Shown: positions 46,392 to 56,082, counted from the first letter of the stretch. The stretch: DNA of 64,000 nucleotides from Ectobacillus funiculus (GCF_004138295.1 NZ_SCFM01000007.1:1-64000); one strand, 5' to 3'. Translations and numbers: made by a program. Notes: a model not told the origin generated them from the letters alone.

Positions 46392-47342
46392 TTACTCACT
46401 TCTCTTGGATGGAGATACAAATTTTCCAATTGAAAATCGTTTGAAATCATCCGCCAATTCTGTATGAGAGAAAATATCGCGCGCTTCTTCCAGCAGCTGA
46501 GCACACTGCTCCCCTTGATAACGAGAGCTTATGTGCGTCAAAATCAGCCGCTTCGCTCCGGCAAGCATTGCTACGCGGGCTGCTTGATGCGTTGTAGAGT
46601 GATAATACTCATGCGCCTGCTCTTCTTCGGCAGCCGCCAGCGTTGCCTCATGCACAAGCACGTCTGCATCCTGTGCCAAACGAATACTTGTCTCGCAATA
46701 GCGCGTATCTCCTAAAATCGTGACAATCCGTCCCTTTTGCGGCGGGCCAATAAAATCTGCGCCGCTTAGCACCGTTCCATCCTCAAGCTCAACACTTTCG
46801 CCGTTCTTTAAACGTTTAAACATAGGTCCCGGTTTTATGCCGCGCTCAAACAATTTATCAACAAGCAGCGGTCCGGGAATGTCGTGCTCTGTAATACGAT
46901 ATCCAAAGCACTCGATTCCATGAGAAAGACGTGCTGTTTCGACTGTAAACTGTTCGTCTTCAAACACAATACCCTCTTCTTCGATTTCCACAATATGAAG
47001 CGGATATTTCACATGTGTTGTACTTACTGTAAGAGAGACCTCGATAAAGGAACGAATCCCTTTTGGTCCGTATACCGTCAGTGGCGTATCCCCGCCTTGA
47101 AAGGAACGGCTGCCAAGCAGACCGGGCAATCCAAAAATATGATCCCCATGTAAATGGGTAATAAAAATCTTTTCAATCCGGCGCGGCCGAATCGATGTAT
47201 GTAAAATTTGATGCTGCGTCGCTTCCCCGCAATCAAACAGCCACGTTGCGGCCCGCTCCTCCAACAGCTGCAGCGCCGCAGCCGATACATTTCGCTCTTT
47301 TGCGGGAACGCCTGCACCTGTTCCTAAAAACAATAACTCCAC
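46392..47342 (-). CDS. rnz: Ribonuclease Z
   Basis: A 316-residue metallo-beta-lactamase RNase that trims tRNA 3' ends. [14 protein letters not shown] at the start, [14 protein letters not shown] (metal site), GDTRYCE and [10 protein letters not shown]. The GTG at 47342 has GGAGGAAG upstream and aligns with the family start; seven extra codons are possible but unlikely. Confidence 0.95.
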   Translation of the reverse strand: MELLFLGTGAGVPAKERNVSAAALQLLEERAATWLFDCGEATQHQILHTSIRPRRIEKIFITHLHGDHIFGLPGLLGSRSFQGGDTPLTVYGPKGIRSFIEVSLTVSTTHVKYPLHIVEIEEEGIVFEDEQFTVETARLSHGIECFGYRITEHDIPGPLLVDKLFERGIKPGPMFKRLKNGESVELEDGTVLSGADFIGPPQKGRIVTILGDTRYCETSIRLAQDADVLVHEATLAAAEEEQAHEYYHSTTHQAARVAMLAGAKRLILTHISSRYQGEQCAQLLEEARDIFSHTELADDFKRFSIGKFVSPSKRSE

Positions 47343-47656
47343 ACTGCTTCCTCCAAATATCATAGTATATACCGTTCATCTTACGGAAAGTTGAGCCGAT
47401 TGGCAAATGTTTCTCGCAATCAGAAAATAAGTTATATTGTTCATGTGTTTATAGTTGTATCCGCTAAGCTGTACTCCGTGCCAATAACGCTTTCGAATCC
47501 AACTATGCAAATTTAGATTTACTGTCAGTACAAGTATGTAAAAAGGATAACTGTATTGAACTACTCCCACCTACTCGCTAACACTCCTTTCCCACAAGGG
47601 GAAAGATCGTTCTCAAAATACGAAAAGAGGACAAATATGCCCTCTCTTCACTCTTC
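47343..47656. other. Gene-less stretch rnz to yqjE
   Basis: No R1 copy and no recognisable gene. An open frame at 47376-47570 (minus) lacks support. Terminator of yqjE at about 47621. Confidence 0.45.
47621..47645 (-). terminator. Terminator of yqjE
   Basis: GAGGGCA pairs with TGTCCTC, followed by TTTTCG on the minus strand. Confidence 0.7.
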
Positions 47657-48775
47657 TTATTTCGCAGTCCCCTGAACAATCGCAACAACCAGTTCAGCTG
47701 TTTTCACCAATTCCTCAATCGGCATTTTCTCATTTGTTGTATGAATATCCTCATACCCAACAGCGAGATTTACCGTTGGAATGCCGTGTCCGGCAATTAC
47801 ATTTGCATCGCTGCCGCCGCCGCTTTGGTGGAGTGCTGGCGTACGTCCGATGCTTGCTACTGCACGCTTGGCCACCTCAACCACGTGATCACCATCTGCA
47901 AACTTAAAGCCTGGATACATCACCTCGATTTCCACCTCGGCTTGTCCACCCATTTCCTCAGCTACCGTTTCGAATGCCTCCTTCATTTTTTGCGCCTGCT
48001 GCTGCATTTTTTCTCCTATGAGAGAACGCGCCTCCGCTAAAATCAAAACATGATCACACACGATGTTTGTTTGTGTACCGCCTTCAAAACGTCCGATATT
48101 TGCCGTTGTTTCTTCGTCAATACGGCCTAACGGCATTCTTGCAATCGCCTTGGCCGCAATTGTGATCGCAGAAACACCCTTCTCAGGAGCCACACCCGCA
48201 TGCGCTGTTTTTCCACGAATAATCGTTTTAATTTTCGCCTGCGTCGGCGCTGCGACGATAATGTCACCAACCTTGCCATCACTGTCAAGCGCATAGCCGT
48301 ACTGAGCGGTGATAAGAGAACGATCTAATGCTTTTGCACCGACAAGACCGGATTCTTCTCCAACTGTAATAATAAATTCGATCTTCCCATGCTCTATCTG
48401 CTGCTCCTTTAGCACACGAACCGCTTCCAGCATCGCCGCAAGACCTGCCTTGTCATCCGCCCCTAAAATGGTTGTCCCGTCTGTTACAACATATCCATCC
48501 TTCACGGAAGGAGTGATTCCTTTTCCAGGAACAACTGTGTCCATATGAGACGTAAAATAAATCGTATCAGCACCCTCCTTCGTCGCTGGAAGCGTGCATA
48601 CTAAATTGCCTGCACCGTGCCCAGTTTCTGCAGTTGTATCATCCTCAAATACTTCTACACCAAGGGCAGAAAATTTCTCTTTTAATACTTTGCAAATCTC
48701 CGCTTCAAACTTTGTTTCGGAATCTACCTGTACAAGCTCTAAAAATTCGTTTAGCAAACGCTCTTGATTAATCAT
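47657..48775 (-). CDS. yqjE: M20 peptidase, tripeptidase-T-like YqjE
   Basis: A 372-residue zinc peptidase. Metal ligands in FTSHMDTVVPG, LGADDKAGLAAML and TVGEESGLVGAK; the dimerisation domain occupies about residues 180-290. HQSGGGSDANVIAG near the C-terminus. Family members release N-terminal residues from tripeptides; substrate inferred. Confidence 0.9.
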   Translation of the reverse strand: MINQERLLNEFLELVQVDSETKFEAEICKVLKEKFSALGVEVFEDDTTAETGHGAGNLVCTLPATKEGADTIYFTSHMDTVVPGKGITPSVKDGYVVTDGTTILGADDKAGLAAMLEAVRVLKEQQIEHGKIEFIITVGEESGLVGAKALDRSLITAQYGYALDSDGKVGDIIVAAPTQAKIKTIIRGKTAHAGVAPEKGVSAITIAAKAIARMPLGRIDEETTANIGRFEGGTQTNIVCDHVLILAEARSLIGEKMQQQAQKMKEAFETVAEEMGGQAEVEIEVMYPGFKFADGDHVVEVAKRAVASIGRTPALHQSGGGSDANVIAGHGIPTVNLAVGYEDIHTTNEKMPIEELVKTAELVVAIVQGTAK

Positions 48776-49200
48776 GGCTATGAACCTCCCAAAAAATTAT
48801 GTATCTTTCCTATTTCGCCTTTACTTGATGGAAATCTTGTCTATGCACAAAATTTTTTAAATAAGGAAAGCCAAGGCGCGCTTGCTCCCGTAACAAAACC
48901 CCCCACGTCCAAACCACACAGTTCGGACGGAGCCGACTTGTGGAAGGAAGCAGGACCGCACCGATACCAGGATGCTTTCTTATCTTTACACTGTAGGAAA
49001 GTATAAATTCCCAGCTAGAAGCCAATTCGACGTAGTCGGAAATTTTAGGAATACAGTATAAGTGCAACTACGCCTCTGTCTTCGCCCAAGAGTAGGGCTC
49101 GCCAATCGGCGAGTTTTCTTTATAAAGAAGCTGTACTTACTTCTCTATCATATACCAAAAAACAGGAAGAAGCGAACGGCTAAGCATTCACTTCTTCATA
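48776..49200. other. Gene-less stretch yqjE to pccB
   Basis: Contains a full R1 copy (48986-49122). The part 48868-48985 has GTTCGGACGGAGCCGAC and may be another decayed repeat, unassigned. No gene supported. Confidence 0.45.
48986..49122 (-). repeat. R1 repeat, full-length, reverse
   Basis: One of the best copies: ACACTGTAGGAAAGTATAAA, CGACGTAGTCGGAAATTTT, GTGCAACTACGCCTCTG and CCAATCGGCGAGTTTTC. Confidence 0.92.
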
Positions 49201-50751
49201 TCATAATGGGATATTCCCATGTTTTCTCTTCGGACGCTCCTCCTTTTTCGTGCGCAGCATTTCGAGCGCCTGAATCAGCTTTTGTCTTGTTTCCCGGGGA
49301 TCAATTACATCATCAACAATGCCATGCTTTGCTGCAATGTATGGATTTGCAAATTTCTCGCGATACTCATCGATGAGCTCCGTTCGTGTTACATCTGGCG
49401 CCTTACTGCCTTCAATCTCTTTTGCGAAGATAATATTAACCGCACCTTGCGGACCCATTACCGCAATTTCAGCATTTGGCCAAGAGAACACAACGTCTGC
49501 ACCGATTGATTTACTGTTCAATGCTACATACGCTCCGCCGTAGGCCTTGCGAAGAATGACTGTAATTTTTGGAACTGTTGCTTCGGAGTACGCATATAGA
49601 ATTTTCGCCCCATGTCGGATAATACCGCCGTGCTCCTGCTTCACACCTGGGAAAAAGCCTGTTACATCCTCAAACGTAATGATTGGAATATTAAAAGAAT
49701 CGCACAACCGAATAAAACGGGCTGCTTTGTCGGACGAATCAATATCCAAACTTCCTGCCATTACCTTCGGTTGGTTACATACCAATCCGACAGCTTCTCC
49801 TTTTATCCGTGCGAAACCGATTACAATATTTTTAGCAAAATCCTTTTGAATCTCAAGGAATGTATCGTCATCTACAACCTGCCGAATAACCTTGCGCACA
49901 TCATATGGACGAAGTGAATCAAATGGAATCACATCCGTTAAATCCGGACGGTAATCATTGGTATCATGTCTTTCATATAAAAGCGGGCGTTCCTCGCAGC
50001 TTTGCGGTAAATAGCTCAAAAGTATGCGCACTAGCTTGAGTGCTTCTTCCTCATCAGCCGCTGCAAAATGAGCATTTCCGCTAATTGAGCTATGGACTGT
50101 TGCACCGCCTAGATTTTCAGTTGAAATGCTCTCGCCCGTTACCGTTTCAATGACCTTGGGGCCGGTAATAAACATCTGGCTTGTATTCTCCACCATGATC
50201 ACAAAATCCGTAATAGCTGGAGAATATACCGCCCCGCCCGCACATGGTCCCATAATTACAGAAATTTGCGGAACCACACCTGAGTAAATGGCATTTCTAT
50301 AAAAAATATGACCATATCCGTCAAGCGACAAAACACCTTCCTGAATACGCGCACCACCAGAATCATTTAATCCGATGATAGGCGCTCCGTTTCGTGCTGC
50401 CAAATCCATAACATTCGCAATTTTTTTGGCATGCATTTCGCCAAGTGCACCGCCAAACACAGTAAAATCCTGTGAAAATAAATAGATTGGGCGGCCATTC
50501 ACCTTTCCGTAACCCGTTACAACACCATCACCAGGTCCAATTTTGGCTGCCAGCCCAAAATCTGTACAGCGGTGCTCCATAAACGGATTCAACTCGACAA
50601 AGGTACCGGTATCTAATAAGAGCTCGATCCGCTCGCGAGCCGTCAGCTTGCCGCGCTGATGCTGCTTTTCAATTTTATCATCTCCGCCACCAAGCTCGAT
50701 TTTCCGTCGTTTATCATAGAGTTCGTTTAGCTTTTCATAAATATCCGCCAT
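49201..50751 (-). CDS. pccB: Propionyl-CoA (acyl-CoA) carboxylase beta subunit
   Basis: A 516-residue carboxyltransferase of two crotonase-like domains. GLNDSGGARIQEGVLSL and GPCAGGAVYSPA form the first oxyanion site, and RKAYGGAYVALNS plus GPQGAVNIIF the second. No biotin carboxylase or biotinyl gene is adjacent, so it must borrow them or belong to a decarboxylase-like complex. It follows mce by 3 nt. With mce and mutAB it forms the methylmalonyl route. Confidence 0.9.
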   Translation of the reverse strand: MADIYEKLNELYDKRRKIELGGGDDKIEKQHQRGKLTARERIELLLDTGTFVELNPFMEHRCTDFGLAAKIGPGDGVVTGYGKVNGRPIYLFSQDFTVFGGALGEMHAKKIANVMDLAARNGAPIIGLNDSGGARIQEGVLSLDGYGHIFYRNAIYSGVVPQISVIMGPCAGGAVYSPAITDFVIMVENTSQMFITGPKVIETVTGESISTENLGGATVHSSISGNAHFAAADEEEALKLVRILLSYLPQSCEERPLLYERHDTNDYRPDLTDVIPFDSLRPYDVRKVIRQVVDDDTFLEIQKDFAKNIVIGFARIKGEAVGLVCNQPKVMAGSLDIDSSDKAARFIRLCDSFNIPIITFEDVTGFFPGVKQEHGGIIRHGAKILYAYSEATVPKITVILRKAYGGAYVALNSKSIGADVVFSWPNAEIAVMGPQGAVNIIFAKEIEGSKAPDVTRTELIDEYREKFANPYIAAKHGIVDDVIDPRETRQKLIQALEMLRTKKEERPKRKHGNIPL

Positions 50752-50754
50752 CTA

Positions 50755-51171
50755 TTAGCCCTCCGCCTCTACCTGTTTTTCGCAAAGCTCATACAGCACA
50801 CCATGCGCGGACTTCGGGTGCATAAATGCGATATGGGAACGGGCGGCTCCAAGACGCGGAATCACATCAATCATGGAAATGCCTTTCTCCTGCATCTCCT
50901 GAATGCGTTCTGTAATCGTGCTTACCCCTAGTGCCACATGATGAATGCCTTCACCGCGCTTTTCGATAAATCGAGCAATAGGACTATCGGCCGCTGTTGG
51001 TTCAAGAAGCTCAAGCTTGCTTTCGCCTAATTTTAAGAAAGCGACCTTTACTTTTTGTGAAGCAACTTCTTCAATCCCCAAAAGCTCCAGTTGCAACATC
51101 TCGGTGTAAAAGGGAAGGGTTTCCTGAAGGGATTTTACTGCAATCCCGATATGATCGATTTTCTTAATCAT
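50755..51171 (-). CDS. mce: Methylmalonyl-CoA epimerase
   Basis: A 138-residue glyoxalase-fold protein. IDHIGIAVKSL gives the first metal His, GIHHVALGVS the second, and ELLEPT / HPKSAHGVLYEL the Glu and His residues. GGAGAGAGG precedes the ATG at 51171. It converts (S)- to (R)-methylmalonyl-CoA, linking pccB to mutAB at 60-64 kb. Confidence 0.93.
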   Translation of the reverse strand: MIKKIDHIGIAVKSLQETLPFYTEMLQLELLGIEEVASQKVKVAFLKLGESKLELLEPTAADSPIARFIEKRGEGIHHVALGVSTITERIQEMQEKGISMIDVIPRLGAARSHIAFMHPKSAHGVLYELCEKQVEAEG

Positions 51172-51309
51172 TTCCCTCTCTCCTTCACTAAGCACAAGCT
51201 GCAAAAATGGTTCAAATAGTAGACATACACGTTTTATATTCTTTTCACATACAAAATATTCCTTTTTTTTGTATGCCACTCCTCGAATATTGTCAATATC
51301 CGCTTCTGC

Positions 51310-51338
51310 TTGCCCCTGTCCTTTCTTCCCTTTAAAAT
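51310..51338 (+). promoter_or_regulatory. SigmaA promoter of prli42-like gene
   Basis: TTGCCC (51310-51315), 17-nt spacer, TAAAAT (51333-51338). Confidence 0.65.
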
Positions 51339-51367
51339 AGAAACATAAGTAAAAGGAGGGACAAGCG

Positions 51368-51460
51368 ATGAACAAAAGAAAACAAAAAATCGTTGTCTAC
51401 ATTATGTTACTTTCCATGATTATTACAACGCTTCTAGCCGGCATTAGCATGTTCTCGTAG
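51368..51460 (+). CDS. prli42: Prli42-like membrane miniprotein
   Basis: A 30-residue peptide: basic start MNKRKQK, then a single hydrophobic helix (VVYIMLLSMIITTLLAGISM). This fits Prli42, the stressosome anchor of Firmicutes. AAGGAGGG lies seven bases before the ATG and a consensus-like promoter precedes it. Its stop TAG is followed at once by AAAACTCAC, an R1 left-end remnant. Confidence 0.75.
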   Translation: MNKRKQKIVVYIMLLSMIITTLLAGISMFS

Positions 51461-51499
51461 AAAACTCACACAGATATGTAGTTGCCATAGACTTTATAC
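51458..51499 (+). repeat. R1 repeat remnant, forward
   Basis: TAGAAAACTCACACAGATAT, GTAGTTGCC and CTTTATAC preserve the order of the R1 left half with deletions. Confidence 0.45.
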
Positions 51500-51500
51500 G

Positions 51501-51536
51501 CGAACAGCCGGCCCCCTTTACGGAGCCGGCTGTTCG
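51501..51536. terminator. Bidirectional terminator, prli42-like gene / L,D-transpeptidase
   Basis: CGAACAGCCGGC and GCCGGCTGTTCG form a perfect stem. One arm encodes the last residues of the transpeptidase (EQPAP) and its stop. Confidence 0.7.
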
Positions 51537-52048
51537 CTTCTTGCGATTGCGCCTTTTTCTTTGGCAAGCTGTTCAAATGATTTTTTTGTTTTCACAATGA
51601 GCATCTTTGTTCCCATTGGGATCCGATCATATAAATACTCGACATCCTTGTTATACATCCGAATACAGCCTTGCGAGATATATTTGCCGATGGAGCTCGG
51701 AGCGTTCGTACCATGGACACCATATTTGCTTCCATCCGTTCCTCGGGCGTTAAAACCAATCCAGCGCGATCCAAGTGGGTTCTTGGGAGAACCGCCAGGA
51801 ATGTTCTTTTTTATGTAATACGGGTTTTTCGCCTTTCTCACAACATCGAACGCGCCCTCCGGTGTTAAATCGTTTGTTTTTCCTGTTGCAACAGGAAATA
51901 CACCTTGAATTTTGCCTTGATTGATGTAGGCAAGCTTGTTCGTTTGCTTGTTGACGATAATATATGGATCGCCGACCCTTGGATTATCGCCAAGCGGCCA
52001 AAGAGGTGACATGGAAATAAAAAGGAGCAGGGAAAGAGTGCGAAGCAT
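51518..52048 (-). CDS. L,D-transpeptidase (YkuD domain)
   Basis: A 176-residue exported protein with an N-terminal signal (about residues 1-19). The YkuD domain has VATGKTNDLTPEG, the His in YGVHGTNAPSSIG and the catalytic Cys in SQGCIRMYN. Forms 3-3 peptidoglycan cross-links; a spore cortex role is possible. There is no LysM domain. The C-terminus is encoded inside the terminator stem. Confidence 0.9.
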   Translation of the reverse strand: MLRTLSLLLFISMSPLWPLGDNPRVGDPYIIVNKQTNKLAYINQGKIQGVFPVATGKTNDLTPEGAFDVVRKAKNPYYIKKNIPGGSPKNPLGSRWIGFNARGTDGSKYGVHGTNAPSSIGKYISQGCIRMYNKDVEYLYDRIPMGTKMLIVKTKKSFEQLAKEKGAIARSEQPAP

Positions 52049-52066
52049 ACAACATACCTCTCTTTC

Positions 52067-53035
52067 TTATAGCGATTGTATGTATGTATGCTTCCCCTTA
52101 AACTCGCTTTTAATGATTAAATATTGTTCCATTTCATTGAGGAGCTGCAATAGCATCGCTCTTGTTTCAAATTCTTCTCGCGTCGTTGGTAACGGCATCA
52201 CGCGGAACTGCTCCCTAAGTTCGTGAAGATATTGAAGGGAAATGAGTCCCGTGCTCTCAGGGCGAACCGCCGCTCCAACGCTTTCAATGAATGTGGCAAC
52301 CATTTCTGATTGTTCATATGTCCAAGAAAGGGAAGCAACGAGTGGCATCACACGCTCCAAGATTTCAAATTGGCGGGTGCGCATTGTAAAATAACGGTAA
52401 TAATAGTCATCTTCCCTTGTAAACTGATTCTCCAGTTTTTGAAAGGCCAATGCCTTAGCCTGATGTAACAGCTCGTGCGCTTCAATCATCTCTTTTCCAT
52501 CCCAATCACTCTCGCGGCTCCGTAAATAAACAGCCATCTCATGCAGCAACAATTTAAAATACTCCTCTACTAGCTGCTGATACCTCTTGAGTTCTCGTTC
52601 CACACTAGGCATATATAAGTTCACAAGAAGGGCAATGCCAATGCCGATAATTAAGATACATACCTCATTCCAAACAATCGGCCATGTTACTGTTTTTAAA
52701 GAATAAATGTGCATAACAATAACCGAACTTGTAACAATTCCTTCTTCCATTCGGAGCATCACAGCTGTTGGAATAAATAATAGAATCAGCAAACCAATCG
52801 CTAACGCATGATATCCGATTGTTTCAAATACGGCAAAAGAAAACACAATAGATAAAAGACAAGCACCAAGACGATGCAAAGAGACCTTTAATGATTTTCG
52901 CTTTGTATTTTGGACGCATAAAATAACAAGAATACCGGCTGAGCTATAAAACTGTAAATCCAGCGCTTGAGCCAAAAACAGAGCTGCTGCGGCCCCGACA
53001 GCTGTTTTCACAGTGCGGTATCCAATTTTGAACAT
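52067..53035 (-). CDS. yqjA: Aromatic acid exporter family protein YqjA
   Basis: A 322-residue protein with four hydrophobic segments in the first 140 residues (starting KIGYRTVKTAVGAAAALFLA) and a soluble helical C-terminal domain (DUF939-like, LLHQAKALAFQKLENQF). The RTVKTAVG start is typical. Substrate unknown. Located between the transpeptidase and artPQR as in Bacillus. Confidence 0.85.
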   Translation of the reverse strand: MFKIGYRTVKTAVGAAAALFLAQALDLQFYSSAGILVILCVQNTKRKSLKVSLHRLGACLLSIVFSFAVFETIGYHALAIGLLILLFIPTAVMLRMEEGIVTSSVIVMHIYSLKTVTWPIVWNEVCILIIGIGIALLVNLYMPSVERELKRYQQLVEEYFKLLLHEMAVYLRSRESDWDGKEMIEAHELLHQAKALAFQKLENQFTREDDYYYRYFTMRTRQFEILERVMPLVASLSWTYEQSEMVATFIESVGAAVRPESTGLISLQYLHELREQFRVMPLPTTREEFETRAMLLQLLNEMEQYLIIKSEFKGKHTYIQSL

Positions 53036-53140
53036 AAGCCTAACCCTCTTCCATTCATATGTACATCAAAAGCAGTTGTTATCACAAATGAGCAATACGC
53101 ACTGTTACGCGGAGCCTATGTATAAACGCTAGACAACCCT

Positions 53141-53274
53141 TAAAGAAAATTCGCCGACTTGGCGAATCGTTAGATGAAGACAGAGGCATAGCTCTACTTA
53201 TACTGTATTCCTAAAAATTTCTCGCTGCATCGAATTGGCTTCGGGCTAGAAATTTATCCGTTCTTAAAGTGCAA
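53141..53274 (+). repeat. R1 repeat, full-length, forward, with compensatory hairpin change
   Basis: TAAAGAAAATTCGCC and GGCGAATCG keep the left stem while changing its outer pair from C-G to T-A. GAAGACAGAGGCATAG, CTAAAAATTTCTCG and CTAGAAATTTATCC follow. Ends at the artR terminator. Confidence 0.88.
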
Positions 53275-53305
53275 AAAAGGGAACAGCGTATTGCCGTCCC
53301 CTTCT
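53272..53305 (-). terminator. Terminator of artR
   Basis: On the minus strand GGGGACGGCAATACGCTG then TTCCCTTTTTTG; GGGG pairs with TTCC/CC weakly. Position after the operon supports it. Confidence 0.5.
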
Positions 53306-53308
53306 ATA

Positions 53309-54031
53309 TTATAACATCTTTTGTAAAAATTCTTGCGCACGTGCACTCTTTGGTGCGACGAAGAATTCATTTGGAGGCGCATCCTCTACAAGATAACCTC
53401 CGTCTAAAAACATAACACGATCTGCAACTTCCTTCGCAAAACCCATTTCGTGCGTTACAATTGCCATCGTCATGCCTGTGTGAGCAAGAGATTTCATTAC
53501 CTCTAACACCTCTTTCACCATCTCTGGATCCAGTGCTGAGGTTGGCTCATCAAACAGCATAACGGACGGTTCCATTGCGAGCGCTCTTGCGATAGCAACA
53601 CGCTGCTTTTGTCCACCGGAAAGACGCGTTGGATATTCGTTTGCTTTTTGAAGCAGACCGACCTTTTGCAGCAAGTCCTTCGCTGTTTGCTCTGCTGCTT
53701 GCTTTGATACGCCTTTTACCGTTATTGGTGCATACGTTAAATTTTCTAGCACTGTTTTATGAGGAAATAAATGAAAATGCTGAAACACCATCCCGACGTC
53801 TTGGCGTACTTTCATAATATCGGTTTTTGTATCCGTGATTTCCTTTCCGTTAATCCAAACACGTCCGCCAGTCGGCTGTTCTAGTAAATTCATGCAGCGT
53901 AAAAAAGTTGATTTACCGGAACCAGACGGGCCAATAATTGCTACAACCTGTCCCTGTTCAATGGTTGTGGAAATCCCCTTTAAAACCTCAAGCTTGCCGA
54001 ATGATTTTTGCAATCCTTCAATCTTAATCAC
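53309..54031 (-). CDS. artR: Arginine/polar amino-acid ABC transporter ATPase
   Basis: A 240-residue ATPase. Walker [10 protein letters not shown], signature [17 protein letters not shown] and Walker [18 protein letters not shown] start after GGAG; overlaps artQ by 8 nt. Completes the artP-Q-R importer; arginine specificity is inferred from synteny and a candidate ARG box. Confidence 0.93.
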   Translation of the reverse strand: MIKIEGLQKSFGKLEVLKGISTTIEQGQVVAIIGPSGSGKSTFLRCMNLLEQPTGGRVWINGKEITDTKTDIMKVRQDVGMVFQHFHLFPHKTVLENLTYAPITVKGVSKQAAEQTAKDLLQKVGLLQKANEYPTRLSGGQKQRVAIARALAMEPSVMLFDEPTSALDPEMVKEVLEVMKSLAHTGMTMAIVTHEMGFAKEVADRVMFLDGGYLVEDAPPNEFFVAPKSARAQEFLQKML

Positions 54032-54683
54032 CTTTGCTCAATCTCCTTTCGACCGCTTTTCCAACGAGTGTAAGTATCATAACTAGTAAATAATAGACAA
54101 GCCCTACGAATAGAAGCGGCTCAAAATATGAATACGTTTCTCCGCCAACAATGTATGCACGGCGCATTAAATCAGCAGCACCGATAACTGTTACAACCGC
54201 TGATTCCTTTGTCAGGCTAATAAACTCGTTCATTAGCGCCGGTAAAATGTTTTTTAACGCTTGCGGAAAAATAATGTCGCCCATCATTTTTCGATATGGA
54301 ACACCCAGTGCCATTGAAGCTTCTGTTTGTCCTTTATCTACTGCCTGAATACCAGCGCGGATAATTTCAGACATATAAGCACCGGAGTTTAACCCAAATG
54401 CGATAACCGCTGCCAGGAAGGCACTAATATCGTAGCCGGTAATTTGCGGAAAGCCGTAGTAAATAATCATCAATTGCAGCACAAGCGGTGTACCGCGGAA
54501 AATGGATGTATATGCATCAGCAAAGAAGCCTAAGGCCTTTATACGCGCAATTTTACATAAAGCAAGCAGCATCCCTAACGCAAATCCTAAAAGAGCTGAA
54601 ACCGCCACGATTTGCAGCGTCACTTGCAGACCTTTTAGAATGTACGGCATGGACGGAGCAATTTGCGAAAAATCAAGGTTCAT
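54024..54683 (-). CDS. artQ: Arginine/polar amino-acid ABC transporter permease
   Basis: A 219-residue permease with about five membrane segments. The EAA loop [20 protein letters not shown] contacts the ATPase. [18 protein letters not shown]-like residues ([14 protein letters not shown]) precede it. GAGGAG before the ATG. Confidence 0.93.
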   Translation of the reverse strand: MNLDFSQIAPSMPYILKGLQVTLQIVAVSALLGFALGMLLALCKIARIKALGFFADAYTSIFRGTPLVLQLMIIYYGFPQITGYDISAFLAAVIAFGLNSGAYMSEIIRAGIQAVDKGQTEASMALGVPYRKMMGDIIFPQALKNILPALMNEFISLTKESAVVTVIGAADLMRRAYIVGGETYSYFEPLLFVGLVYYLLVMILTLVGKAVERRLSKGD

Positions 54684-54803
54684 CGTTCCGTTCTCCTCTT
54701 CAATGAAATATGAACAACTCTAGTATTTTCAAAAACACAATATAAATAGAAATACCATGCAATCCTCTAATAATTTAGAAATTTCCAATCGTTATCACAC
54801 AGA

Positions 54804-54838
54804 AAGGAATCTCCCAGCATATCACCGAGAGATTCCTC
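54804..54838 (-). terminator. Hairpin between artP and artQ
   Basis: GGAATCTC pairs with GAGATTCC, followed by TTTCTG on the minus strand. A leaky terminator here would give more binding protein than permease. Confidence 0.7.
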
Positions 54839-54859
54839 AACATTGCAGCCAGACAAGAT

Positions 54860-55642
54860 TTATTTGTTACCTTCGAACCATTTCTTGATTAGCTTGTCCA
54901 TTTCGCCGTTCTCTTTCATTTCTTTCAGCACAGCGTTGAATTGTTCTGTCTTATCGCTTCCTTTTGGAAGAGCGATTGCAGAGCCAGCTTCATCAGCAGC
55001 TTCTGGAATTGTTACGCTTTTTAGCTCAGGCATCTTTTTCAAATAGCCGCTTGCAACTGCATCCTCTACTAAAATTGCATCAACGCGTCCTACCTTCAGC
55101 TCTTCAAATAGCTCAGAGATGCGGTTGCGGCCTTCTATTGTAAATTGTGTTGTTGCTTGTAAATCTTTTGCTTTTCCTTCTTGAATAGATCCTGTTTGTA
55201 CACCTATCTTCTTACCTTGTAAGTCAGCCATGCTTTTCACTGCACCGTTTTTAGAGATAACAATGTTTTTTGCCACAAAATAAATATCTGTAAAATCAGC
55301 GTTCTTCTTACGCTCTTCTTTTGGTGTCATACCAGCCATTACAAAGTCAACTTTTTTTGCTTCCATTGCTGCTAGTAAGCCGCTGAAATCCATGTCCTTA
55401 ATTTGGACCTCATAGCCTAACTTTTTCCCGATATAGTTAGCGATATCCACGTCAAAGCCGATAATATCATCGCTCACCTTTGAATCAACGAACTCGTAAG
55501 GCTTATAGTCTGCTGAAGTTCCCATCACAAGAACCTTCTTTTCTTTGTTCCCTGCCGTGTTAGTATCCTCTTTCTTTGTGCAAGCTCCAAGAAGGCCAGT
55601 TACAAGTAAGCCTGCAAGAAAAATGGATGCGAATTTCTTCAT
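54860..55642 (-). CDS. artP: Arginine/polar amino-acid ABC transporter substrate-binding lipoprotein
   Basis: A 260-residue lipoprotein with lipobox LLGACTKK. The SBP_bac_3 domain has GTSADYKPYEFVD, GFDVDIANYIGKKLGY and DFVMAGMTPKEERKK. First gene of the operon with its own promoter. Confidence 0.93.
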   Translation of the reverse strand: MKKFASIFLAGLLVTGLLGACTKKEDTNTAGNKEKKVLVMGTSADYKPYEFVDSKVSDDIIGFDVDIANYIGKKLGYEVQIKDMDFSGLLAAMEAKKVDFVMAGMTPKEERKKNADFTDIYFVAKNIVISKNGAVKSMADLQGKKIGVQTGSIQEGKAKDLQATTQFTIEGRNRISELFEELKVGRVDAILVEDAVASGYLKKMPELKSVTIPEAADEAGSAIALPKGSDKTEQFNAVLKEMKENGEMDKLIKKWFEGNK

Positions 55643-55731
55643 GTTGCTCCCTCCTAGTTTCCATTTAAATTTTCTGAATATATTTATTGTTATCGAAAGA
55701 AATCCACTCTTTTATAAAGAGACTATTCATT

Positions 55732-55741
55732 ATTTTTATTC
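55732..55741. promoter_or_regulatory. Candidate ARG box (AhrC/ArgR) upstream of artP
   Basis: GAATAAAAAT on the minus strand is the core of the B. subtilis ARG-box consensus. It lies just downstream of the -10, a repressor position. Confidence 0.5.
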
Positions 55742-55751
55742 GACAGAATGT

Positions 55752-55779
55752 ATTTTAACACACGTACATATTTATGCAA
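55752..55779 (-). promoter_or_regulatory. Candidate SigmaA promoter of artPQR
   Basis: TTGCAT (55774-55779), 16-nt spacer, TAAAAT (55752-55757) on the minus strand. Confidence 0.55.
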
Positions 55780-55967
55780 TATTAAATTATCATTTCAAAC
55801 AACCCAAAAACACTGTTTTATTAGCATAAAAACTAAAAAATCCCATAATATAAACTTTTTTAATATATTTATTTTGACTATACTGAAGTTTCTTTATATT
55901 TTTTGTTTTCTGAATTTATATTTATAAACATTTAAATGTTAAGTTATCATGATATTTTTATTGTAAA

Positions 55968-56082
55968 TAAAGAAAACATGCCAATTGGCGAAGACAGAGG
56001 CGTAATTGCCTTTATGCTTTGTTCTTAAAATTTCTCGCTACGTCGAATTATCTTCCAGCTAGCAATTTCTTAAGTCATAAAG
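55968..56082 (+). repeat. R1 repeat, dimer copy 1 (short subtype), forward
   Basis: TAAAGAAAACATGCCAATTG then GCGAAGACAGAGGCG, TTCTTAAAATTTCTCG. Its end shares TAAAG with the next copy. Confidence 0.88.

Noticed and set aside
47376-47570. Minus-strand open frame of 64 codons upstream of yqjE terminator
   Set aside because: No recognisable product, no start signal, odd composition.
48810-49067. Minus-strand open frame with ARLGFPYLKNFVHRQDFHQ
   Set aside because: It crosses the R1 copy, so most of it is repeat-derived. A short real fragment cannot be excluded but is not supported.
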